Assembly (NCBI GenBank): GCA_916700875.1 | Contig: CAKAKS010000060.1 | Coordinates: forward strand, 6,136,334-6,200,333 | Direction: 5' to 3' | Origin: Sebastes aleutianus | Taxonomy: Eukaryota > Chordata > Actinopteri > Perciformes > Sebastidae | Length of the DNA stretch: 64,000 nucleotides | In this document: positions 25,405 to 35,471 of the stretch, one piece after another | Numbering within the stretch: the stretch's first letter is position 1 | Layout of the letters: every line of letters starts with the position of its first letter | Translations under genes and position numbers: made by a program | Notes under the pieces: model-generated | What the model saw: the letters and a program-made list of their open reading frames with translations, nothing else | The model's database searches: none | What the model was told of the DNA's origin: nothing

Positions 25405-28400
25405 TCATATGTAGTGATTAAAGATGGATTCATATTTCTCTTGCTGCCCTGATGTCACTTTCGGCTCACCGTTCTGCTTGATGAAGGCCTGGGAAAACAA
25501 AACGCATAACCTCATATATTTGAGACCATCACTTACTGTATATTCCTAAGAGTATCGTAAGCTACAACTCTCTAATAGTCTTACCTCCATTTCCTCCAAG
25601 GAGGCAGAACCATCCTCCACTTTCTGTCCGATACCATGACTGAAGCTTGAGTATCTCTCCTGTTTGAATCACACATAGAGACAAAACATAATGTAGGATG
25701 TTTCATAATAATACCAAAAAAATTAAAGTCTATTTAACAGTGATTCTCCGTTATCTGCACACATACCTTCACCATACCGGCGATGAGCCCGTCCTCAATA
25801 AGGCGAACAGCATTTCTGAGTCCTCTTGCAAAGGTGTCCATGGCTCCGATGTGAGCGATGAACAGGTCGTCCAGGTCTGTGGACTCCCTGCGCACCTTAG
25901 CATCGAAGTTCAGGCCTCCTGGCTGCAGACCACCTTGTTCAATGATGGTCTGGAGAAGGTTAGACGTTAAAGAATAACTGGGTTCCTGTATCACTGTTCT
26001 GATCTATACTACAGACTGTGCAATAAACATTTATATGAACATTAAAGCTGCACTAATCAATATTTTTAGATTTACAATGTATCACATGACTAAGTGTATT
26101 GTAAACGGGTCCCTCCTAGTGATGCAGTTCCCTCTACATAGCTTTTTAACCTCTTTAGCTATCTTAATTTTTTGGTTTTCCAGCCACAAAACAACAGAAA
26201 GACAAAGTTAGCATCTAGCTTGTGAACTTAAAGGCGCACATAGCTGCTAAAGAGTTACATATTTTACCAACTCAGAGCCAAGTGGAGAGTGAATATTTAC
26301 ATTCACCGTGCGGACAGAAACGTGACTCCAAATCAATGCTAACATTGCTCTGTGTCTGCATAACACGTTCACCATATCAACTTTATATGGTGATAATAAT
26401 GTTGCTATTATAGCTTGTTCGGCTGCCCCTAAGTGGCCAAAATATCAATTAACCAAATGATTACTCTTCTCAACCTTTGCTAAGTATTAGTGCAGTGCCC
26501 GTTGAAAACATGCCTGTTCAGAACGGGCCAAATGCGTGGCCTGTAAAACACACCCAAGTTGCCGCTACTCACGGTCAGAAACATCGGTGAAATACACTTA
26601 GGGGAGGTAACTTACAAATAAGCGTATTAGTTGCTTTCTTTGACATTACTACCGTGGTTATAAAGTAGAGCAAGCATTTAATTAGCGTAGGTATTTTGCC
26701 GACGGTAACGTTATTAATGTTATAAGTTAGTATCAAGTCTGACACCGGGGAAATACTGACTTACTCACGGAGAATAACTCACCCCAGTCGTGCTTACTCA
26801 TGGTCACACTGGTGAAATACACTGGTTCATAGCCAGCATCCATGTAACATAGTCTATAACGTTAATATAACTGCAGTCGATGAGCCGCGGTCTGCCTGCT
26901 GCAGAAGTGAGGAAAAATTTGAAAAGAAGCAGAAGTAAACTGAATCGCGGTCTGCCCACTGCGGACGACATGCTGGATTCAGTCTACAGAGCCCTGAAGC
27001 ACTGCCCATGCTGCTGCAGAGCAGAGCGCTGTGTGCTTGTTTATTCAAAGTTTATAATATTGAACGTGTCATGTGTCCAAATTGCACCAAATTCGACAAA
27101 GCACTCCAGGGGGTCACCAGCAATACACCTGCTAAGTGTAAAGTAGATCGGATGAGCGGTTCTCGGGATATGCGAAGGACATACCCGTATACCCACAGAC
27201 AGACATTCCTCGCTTTATAGTTGGATATTAGCAATGTTAGCTAAAGCTAAACTGTATCCTTATCTAACATCTAACACAAACATCATTGGCAGTAAACTCC
27301 TGTTACAAATGAAAGAAATGTAGTTCACCTTCATGACCAAGGTGGTGTTCCTGATGTCCATGGGGAACTGGTCTGTGTCCCACCCCAGGTCAGGAGAGCC
27401 AGTGTTTGAGTCAACTGAACCCAGCATGCCAAACCTGTCCACCAGCAGGCAAGGAGGATACAGAATGCGTTAAAGATGCTGTGGATGTGCCAAAATTGTG
27501 ATGCAACAACATTTTGCAACAGTGTTCACTTAGATATTATGTAAAATGTCTCACGCAGAGGCCATGACAACATCATGTTCGTAGGAGTGTCCTGCCAGGG
27601 TGGTGTGGTTGGGCTCGATGTTCAACTTAAAGTGATTCTCCAGACCATAATGCTTAAGGAATCCGATGACACTCATAGCATCTATAGAAGAAAGCGACAT
27701 GTAAAATGCATCATTAAGACTGTAAGATTATAAAGCATGTTTGTTCTGGTAAAACTTACCATAGTCATACTGGTGTTTACAGGGCTCCTTCGGCTTGGGT
27801 TCGATAAGAAACTGACACTTCAACCCAATCTTCTCTTTGTAATCTGGTGACAAATATACAGACATCAAACTGACAGTGTGCCACATCCTGACCACAACTC
27901 TGATTTTGAATTAATCCCATATTCATGTGCTCACTTACTGACAGTCATTTTGAAGAAGTTGGCCATGTGCTTCAGTTCAGCAGCAACATCAGTATTATGG
28001 ACGGACAGGAAACCTTCCCTCCCTCCCCAAAACACTGAGGAGACAAATATACAATAATTTGGCAACATTGCTGCATTGAAGGCGATATTTTAGACACCAT
28101 CAAGTCAGTCATACCAAAGTTTTCTGCACCCAGCTTCTTGGCAGTGTCGAGCCCCTTCTTAACCTGAGCGCCAGCGTAGGCCAGAACATGGCAGTCAGGG
28201 TTGGTGGCTGCACCATTCATGTACCTGTCACATGAATGAAATGTGTATATATCATGTTTTTTTACAGCCTAAATGAGCAATAACATCTTTCCCTGCATGT
28301 TTTCTGACACTGACCTCGGGTGGGCAAAGAGGTTGCAGGTGACCCACAACACCTTGATTCCAGTCTGGCTCTGCAGCTGGAGAGCCAGGTCTGTTATTTC

Positions 28401-30752
28401 ATCCAGATTCCTGTTGGACTCCTCCAGAGTGGAGCCCTCAGGAGCCATGTCCCTGTAGGAAACACAGGACAGACATTGTTCAGAATACTGTAATACAGTG
28501 GTTCCCAACCTGAAGTCCCCTCTACTCTCAAATTAAATAAGGTGATTCAGTTATTTATGGTGTTGATAGATTGTTGCTAGATTGCCCCGTTAACACAGGT
28601 GCAGACCTCCTTTAGTGAGCGCCGCAAGCGGGAGAGCAAATAGGAAAATGTTGTTTTTGAAAGACTAAACGCCAACAAATATGGACTGAAGTAGAATATT
28701 TCATTAGATAAAAACGTGCAGAAAAAACTGTGCAGAAATACCTACTAAGCAGCAAAAAATATATATTTTCAAATAGTTTTATATACAGTATATTAAAAAA
28801 AATATCCAGTAAGTGTGTTATTAAGATTTTAGTTATAAATGTGCAAATCTAATTTTGACAACCTCAGAGCAGCCAAATCCCACCCCCTTTGATCTTTGGC
28901 GCCCCCCTAAGGGGGGCCCGGACCCCAGGTTGGGAACCACTGCTGTAATACACAAGAAAAATCAAATACTTGCCCTTGTTAGATTTCATTACTTCTAAAT
29001 GCTGTTAACTGAATTTATTGTGGCAGTTGTGCACAGAAGAGGTGGACAAAGGAGAATTTAAAGGCACAACCACACTGAGCAAGTACACTGAGTAGATAGA
29101 TAATCTAATAATCTATTTATACCATTATTCACCTACATGTAAAGTACAGGTAGTTTGATTATGCAAGCCCAGTTAATAAATATAATAATAAAAAAAGATT
29201 AAAAAAAAGGAAATGGTCAATTACCTGTCATGAAATGTGTAGTATTTCACCTGTGAAAAGAAGCAGAGGTCACAAAGGAAACACACAGTAAAACCTATAA
29301 ATCAACCGTGTGTAACTGTGACTTTCATTGTAAAACTGAGGTGATTTCTCTCACACCAAGCTTGGTGAAAAACTCGAAAGCAGCCCGGAGTCGCTTCTTG
29401 GCTGAGTCCATGGGAGTTCCTTCATTCCAGGGCCGGTGGAGGGTCGGAGACCCGAAAGGATCAGCTCCTATAAAAAAGAAGATAATATCTGTTGGCCTCA
29501 TTTAAAAATGTATTTTTGTATACAAATCTAAAAATATGTAAAAACTTTAATAGCACCGAAGACAATAGAATGACAGTGTTCATGTGTCTTTACAATAGCG
29601 TGGTTGTTACAGTACCAGTGCCACAGAAGGAGTGCCAGTAGCAGACGGAGAACCTCAGCCAGTCCTCCATCTTCCTCCCCATCAGCACCTGCACAGACCA
29701 ACACTGATCTCAGCCTCAAATAACACTAACTCTCAAAAAAACTAAAACTTAAAAAAACATTGAAATGTACAAACATTACAGACATGTACTCCACATAATC
29801 ACTGCTCCCAGTAGACCACTTACACACCAAAATCTGACAATAACTGCACTATACTGTATAATGACTGTGCAATATCAACTACTCAGGTGTAATTCATACT
29901 GTGCAATATTTTCAGGTGGAATTTCATTTCATTCTCACTGTGCAATATCATTTTCCACTTGTGCAATTTTGTTAATAGTCTGTTTATTGTCAATACTGTA
30001 TATACTGCTCCTATTTTTATACTTCCTTCTATTTAAATGGTTCATATTTTGTTACACTTTGTTTAGCTCTTTTTTTACTGTGTTAGCTGATGCATCTTGT
30101 TTTTTGCACTATCCCCTTTGCTGCTCTACACTGCAAATGTCCCCACTGCGGGACTAATAAAGGAATATCTTATCTTATCTTATCTTAATGTTACAGAAAA
30201 AAGGAAATTAATTTAAAGAAATAAATGGAAATAATAATGATAATTTTAAAAGTATAATTGGGGGCGCCTGGGTTAGCTCAGTTGGTAGAGCGGGCGTCCA
30301 TGTATTAAGGCTTGGTCCTGACCGCGGCGGCCCGGGTTCGAATCCGGCCCTTTCCGCATCCACTCTCTCTCTCCCCCCTTTCAAGACTCTATCCACTGTC
30401 CTGTCATAAAAATGGAAAAATGCCCCCAAAAATATAAATTTAAAAAAAAAAAGTATAATTGGGATAAATATATTTAAAAAATATAAAATTATAAGAAAGA
30501 TAAAAAAGCTTACATTATTCCTCTTAATATAGTTTACTATACATTTTTTCCAGTTTTATTAGTTTTCCTAGAAGGAGAAGTTTGAGAGTCTTGATATATT
30601 CTTTAAAATCACATAAAAATCCAGTGAAATTGGGAGTAACTTTTTTTTTACATTTATGCATGTAAAATGTACCGATAACTCTAACTCTGTTTTCAAACAT
30701 GGCATACACACGGCTCTACAGATGTCAGGTATGCAGTAGTGTCATCACAGTA

Positions 30753-30785
<33 letters not shown>

Positions 30786-31302
30786 CCACACTTACCTCCT
30801 CTGCATTGTAGTGTTTGAAGCACATGACATCTCCTGGCCCAGCACTGGGTGAGTATGGGATCTTGGGAATGCCTGTGTGCACCATAAATATTGTGCAATA
30901 TGCAATGAAACAAACACATATTGACCTCCTGCAGTCATGTGACATATGGAGGGAGAACACATGCTATTAAAGTGGTTTACATATGACTGTAGTATGTGTA
31001 CCAAAACAGATTTTCACACATTCAGAGTTGACAACTACTTGAAATAGTACAAAACATATATGCAGTTCATTGACTGCATGCAGCCTCCTGCTGTATCATC
31101 TGCTGCTGCAGACAGACATGTGTTTGTTTGAGCTCTGTGCACAACAAGGACCCCATTGTTCACATGTTGTTGCAGTCACAGTGCAACATTACGGACACTT
31201 TATGTACACGAGACATATATACAAACACGCACACACAGCAGACAGTAAACAGCACTTGAAATAATAAGATTTACCCGCAAAGAATTCCTCCTGAGCTGCC
31301 AT
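25405..31302 (-). CDS. Xylose isomerase, 14 coding exons, apparently intact
   Basis: Interconverts D-xylose and D-xylulose using two divalent metal ions. Coding exons, 5' to 3': 31275-31302, 30796-30872, 29616-29688, 29355-29467, 29225-29250, 28315-28452, 28115-28224, 27939-28034, 27760-27843, 27555-27681, 27329-27434, 25767-25949, 25585-25659, 25405-25488. All use GT-AG in phase; 1320 nt, 439 aa, matching the roughly 440-aa bacterial class II enzyme. FHDRDMAPEG carries catalytic His104 and Asp107. WGGREG lies at 191-196. Metal ligands are Glu235 (LIEPKPKEP), Glu271 and His274 (IEPNHTT), Asp299, Asp310, Asp312 and Asp342, a constant offset of three from E. coli. No signal peptide is apparent, so it is probably cytosolic. 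No frameshift or stop was seen. Eukaryotic introns rule out simple bacterial contamination. Confidence 0.95.
26040..27230. repeat. Repeat-rich part of a xylose isomerase intron
   Basis: The segment starting TTAAAGCTGCACTAATCAAT (26043) resembles one at 35678 in an rnf144b intron. Downstream, ATACACTTAGGGG and ATACACTGG segments recur inside 26580-26830, and GCGGTCTGCC occurs at about 26886 and 26946. No exon was found between 25949 and 27329. Confidence 0.45.
28496..28942. mobile_element. hAT-type MITE (CAGTGGTTCCCAA ends) in a xylose isomerase intron
   Basis: Begins CAGTGGTTCCCAACC and ends GGTTGGGAACCACTG, perfect terminal inverted repeats. Flanked by the perfect 8-bp duplication CTGTAATA (28488-28495 and 28943-28950). 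Confidence 0.93.
29765..30187 (+). mobile_element. Non-LTR retrotransposon 3' end
   Basis: AT-rich sequence with repeated TGTGCAATAT phrases, ending in CCCACTGCGGGACTAATAAA followed by a short (TATCT)n tail. That is the usual form of fish L2-like LINE 3' ends. No reverse transcriptase frame is present, so it is a 5'-truncated copy. It lies in a xylose isomerase intron. Confidence 0.6.
30263..30448 (+). mobile_element. tRNA-derived SINE with 15-bp target duplication
   Basis: The head resembles a tRNA, with an A box in GGTTAGCTCAGTTGG (30271-30285) and a B box GGTTCGAATCC (30335-30345). The middle is unrelated, and the tail is A-rich. The direct repeat AAAAGTATAATTGGG lies at 30248-30262 and 30449-30463, as expected of LINE-driven insertion. 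The extra sequence between the boxes rules out a working tRNA gene. Confidence 0.9.
30755..30784. repeat. (GT)n microsatellite beside a xylose isomerase exon
   Basis: About 15 GT units end only some 12 bp from the donor of the exon at 30796-30872. Confidence 0.9.
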
Positions 31303-31440
31303 TTCTGGATCTCAACTTCTCAAGTTTCCTGCAGACTGACTGAAGTTAGTCCACGTCCTTCCTCCACAACAGAGAGAGCAGTTCTCTGTTCACACACAAG
31401 GTGTCACTAAACCCCTGTAAAACCCACTCTGCTGTATATA

Positions 31441-33061
31441 CAGACGTAGGCAAAATTGTTGGTACCCTTCCGTTAAAGAAAGAAAAACCCACAATGGTCA
31501 CTGAAATAACTTGAAACTGACAAAAGTAATAATAAATAAAAATTCACTGAAAATGAACTAATGAAAATCAGATATTGTTTTTGAATTATGGTTCAGCAGA
31601 ATAATTTAAAAAAACAAACTAATGAAACTGGCCTAGACAAAAATGATGGTACCCTTAACTTAATATTTTGTTGCACAACCTTTTGAGGCAATCACTGCAA
31701 TCAAGCGATTTCTGTAACTCTCAATGAGACTTCTGCACCTGTCCACAGGTATGTTGGCCCACTCCTCGTGAGCAAACTGCTCCAGCTGTCTCAGGTTTGA
31801 AGGGTGCCTTCTCCAGACTGCATGTTTCAGCTCCTTCCACAGATGTTCAATAGGATTTAGATCAGGGCTCATAGAAGGCCACTTCATAACAGTCCAATGT
31901 TTAGTTCTTAGCCATTCTTGGGTGTTTTTAGCTGTGTTTTGGGTCATTATCCTGTTTGAGGACCCATGACCTGCAACTGAGACCAAGCTTTCTGACACTG
32001 GGCAGCACATTTCGCTCCAGAATGCCTTGATAGTCTTGAGATTTCATTGCACCCTGCACAGATTCAAGACACCCTGTGCCAGATGCAACAAAGCAGCCCC
32101 ATAACATAACCGAGCCTCCTCCATGTTTCACATTAGGTACAGTGTTCTTTTCTTTGGATGCTTCATCTCTTCGTCTGTGAACATAGAGCTGATGTGACTT
32201 TCCAAAAAGCTCCAGTTTTGTCTCATCTGTCCAAAGGACATTCTCCCAGAAGCTTTGTGGCTTGTCAATATGCATTTTGGAAAATTCCAGTCTCGCTTTT
32301 TTATGATTTGGTGTCCTCCTCGGTTGTCTTCCATTAAGTCCACTTTGGCTCAAACAGTGACGGATGGTGCGATCTGACACTGATGTACCTTGACCTTGGA
32401 GTTCACCTCTAATCTCTTTGGAAGTTGTTCTGGGCTCTTTGGTTACCATTCGTATTATCCGTCTCTTCAATATGTCATCAATTTTCCTCTTGCGGCCACG
32501 TCCAGGGAGGTAGGCTACAGTCCCATGGACCTTAAACTTCTGAATAATATGTGCAGCTGTAGTCACAGGAACATCAAGCTGCTTGGAGATGGTCTTATAG
32601 CCTTTACCTTTAACATGAAGGTCTATAATGTTCTTTCTGATCTCCTGAGACAACTCTCTCCTTAGCTTTCTGTGGTCCATGTTCAGTGTGGTACACACCA
32701 TGATACCAAACAGCACAGTGACTACTTTTCACCCTTTAAATAGGCAGACTGACTGATTACAAGTTTGAAGATACCTGTGATGCTATTTACAGGACACACC
32801 TTAGTTTAATATGTCCCTATGGTCACATTATTTTACATCTTTTCTAGGGGTACCATCATTTTTGTCCAGGCCAGTTTCATTAGTTTGTTTTTTAAAATGA
32901 TTCTGTTGAACCACAATTCAAAAACAATAACTGATTTTCATTAGTTAATTTTCAGTAATTTTTTATTTATTATTACTTTTGTCAGTTTCAAGTTATTTCA
33001 GTGACTATTGTGGGTTTTTCTTTCTTTAACGGAAGGGTACCAACAATTTTGCCTACGTCTG
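31441..33061 (-). mobile_element. Tc1/mariner transposon, full length, 214-bp IR/DR ends
   Basis: The element is 1621 bp, flanked by TA on both sides (31439-31440 and 33062-33063). Terminal inverted repeats span about 31441-31654 and 32848-33061. Each holds an outer TTGGTACCCTTCCGTTAAAG and an inner TGATGGTACCC repeat, the IR/DR layout of fish Tc1 elements in the Sleeping Beauty type. It encodes a minus-strand transposase. The insertion point is 139 bp upstream of the xylose isomerase ATG, so it may lie in that gene's 5' UTR or promoter. Confidence 0.95.
31660..32716 (-). pseudogene. Tc1 transposase with one frameshift
   Basis: The first frame (32716-31928) holds the paired-like helix-turn-helix region (SQEIRKNIIDLHVKGKGYKT), a GRGRKRK basic motif, WTDETK with the first catalytic Asp, and DNDPKH with the second. 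The frame then ends. The remainder continues in the frame covering 32010-31660: NTQEWL, MSPDLNPIEHLW with the catalytic Glu, and a natural end at GCATKY. The break at about 31931-31940 is consistent with loss of 2 nt beside DNDPKH. All three DD34E acidic residues survive. Start choice is uncertain; MDHRKLRREL is the likely family start, about 12 residues inside the longest frame. Confidence 0.9.
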
Positions 33062-33084
33062 TACATATGGTATATTCATGTATA

Positions 33085-33087
<3 letters not shown>

Positions 33088-33140
<53 letters not shown>
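33088..33140. repeat. (CA)n microsatellite next to the Tc1 element
   Basis: Uninterrupted CA repeat about 26 units long. Confidence 0.92.
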
Positions 33141-33230
33141 TAATACATTGTTTCTTCTATATATATTTCCAATACTTTTTTTGCAGATATACACATACAT
33201 AACATGTATATTTTCTATCATAAATGTTGA

Positions 33231-33231
33231 T

Positions 33232-33293
<62 letters not shown>
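33231..33293. repeat. (GATA)n microsatellite
   Basis: About 15 uninterrupted GATA units. Confidence 0.92.
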
Positions 33294-33295
<2 letters not shown>

Positions 33296-33301
33296 CAGAA
33301 A

Positions 33302-34032
33302 AGAAACACCTCTCCATTTGGTGAATTTGAACCCCACTACTTTATTAATTTTATTGGGAGTTAACAGTGCTTACCACTGCACCAACATAGCATTAAGCTA
33401 GACAAATATCCCAAAATATGCCATTTTTGTAGTGAAACAAGTATATTACTTTTTTCCTCTACCTCTGTGTACTGTAATAGAAAATATATTTTTAATAACA
33501 TTTTTGGTTATTTGCAAAACAAACTTAAAATTCAACTTGACTCTCCAATATCACCGTGGGCTACATACTATAGTTGTAATTGTACTGGTGGTACTGTACA
33601 TACCTATATTATGTAATGTTTAGCCTTATATGTGAATATAGGTTAAGGTTATATGTTTTGATAACACGTATAATAATATATAGCCTATATATGGTATGGA
33701 TATTTTAAATGAATATTCTTACTTATTCAGTTTAAGTATAGACACCTCTTCATTTGGTATATTTGAACCCCACTACCTCATTATTTTTATTGGGAGTTAA
33801 CAGTGCTAACCACTGAACCAATATAGCATTAGGTTAGACAAATATCCCAAAATATGCCATTTTTGTAGTGAAACAGGTATATTACTTTTTTCCTTTTTAA
33901 TTACATTTTCAATCATTTGCAAAACAAACTTAAAATTCTACTTGACTCTCCAGTATCCCAATGGGCTACATACTATAGTTGTAATTCATACTGTACATAC
34001 TGTACCTATATTGTGTAATGTGTAGCCTTTTT
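33302..34032. repeat. Tandem duplication, 437-bp spacing
   Basis: The block starting CACCTCTCCATTTGGTG at 33306 recurs as CACCTCTTCATTTGGTA at 33743 with the same order of phrases (GGGAGTTAACAGTGCT, AATATCCCAAAATATGCCAT, CTACATACTATAGTTGTAAT). The copies are diverged by scattered substitutions and small indels. No coding potential was seen. Confidence 0.8.
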
Positions 34033-34193
34033 AGACATATTTTCATAATACTTCAAATTAAAATATATGATATTATTCAAATGTCTTAATATATGTGAAA
34101 AAACAGATTCAAACAGAGTCAAAATATATGTAAACACATAGTCATCTTTCAGATTGTCAGTAAAGGTGTAGTTGCTTTTAATATTTTATCAGT

Positions 34194-34194
<1 letters not shown>

Positions 34195-34241
<47 letters not shown>
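34195..34241. repeat. (AAT)n microsatellite
   Basis: About 15 AAT/TAA units. Confidence 0.92.
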
Positions 34242-34242
<1 letters not shown>

Positions 34243-34556
34243 TAATATGTTCTAGCGTGTAATGCACAAGTCAGTGTTAATGCACCCCATGTATCTGGAC
34301 CAAACTTCCAGAATACCCGAGGTCTGCTCCAATTCTCAGTTTGTTAGCTTCAAACTTTTCCATCTTCATCCGTCCAGCAGCACCTCTACATTCTCCACAG
34401 TGACAACAACAATATATTATTACTCCTGCTTTATCAGCCTCTGTGTGCTCTCCTCTCATGACCTTTGTGCAAAGACAAGAGTGAACTAATGAGCCATAAA
34501 ATGATAAATGTCACTAGCAAACACAATACCATGTGATGCATGTTCAATACAGTATG

Positions 34557-34562
34557 TTTATT
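34557..34562 (-). terminator. Possible rnf144b polyadenylation signal
   Basis: TTTATT on the plus strand reads AATAAA on the minus strand, about 910 nt after the rnf144b stop codon. Assigned by position. Confidence 0.3.
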
Positions 34563-35471
34563 TCAATTACAATGGCGCTTTTATAAAATATCTGATGCAG
34601 AAACATCAACAGAAATGTAGAAATGATAACAGGATACCATACACACATAACCCATAAATACACACACTTTAGAAAAAGTACACATTATCCTTTAGAGCCT
34701 TTGGTCTGGAAACATACGCCAGGTGGAAACAACAAACATTTGCAGAAGAAAAAGTTCTCTGTGCACCATATAAGCCCTATCATATTTCATATCAGTACCG
34801 AATATACAGTGCACACGTGACGCCGTTTGCTTTCTCCCATTATGAAAGAATGTTTTGCATTGTTCAGGGATTTATAACCCTGTGTGATCCTGACGGTTGT
34901 CCATTTTCATAATGCTAAGATTTTTGCATAAGATAAAGATAGAATGGAAGGCAAATCAAATACAACCAAGCACCAGGCACTGTAGAGCGAGGCACTTGAG
35001 CACCTAACACCTCTGGTTTGGCATCATGACGTTTGGCACATGAGGGTGGCGTTGCACTTTGAACTGCGTGTGTGTGTGTGTGCAAGAGAGAGAGAGAGAT
35101 AACAAAAGCCCTGTCCAGCAAAACTCTCACAGCCGCCGCCGCCGCCGTCTCCTTACTACCTGTTGTGCGTCTGAAAACAACGAGGTGAGTTACATTCATT
35201 CTCCTCATATTTACACTTCCACCACATAAAGTACATCCTCTTGAGTGATTTCTGAGCAGCTCGCTCACCGAGCTTTAAGATGCAAGTCTGCACTTGTTGA
35301 TCTCGATGATATTACTGAACCACCGATGCTTCCAGTCTGTCGAGTCATGAAAATGTACTCCATAGTTACTCCAACTTTATTCTCTCCCAACATGCAGCAC
35401 TTGGTTTTCCTTGGGCTTGGTGAGATTAGTGGAGCGATCCCGGGGCTGGGCTGATGAGAGGGGGGGAGCTG

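Noticed and set aside
30263..30345. Possible tRNA gene
   Set aside because: A and B boxes are present, but extra sequence separates them, the acceptor stem does not close, and a 15-bp target duplication marks it as a SINE.
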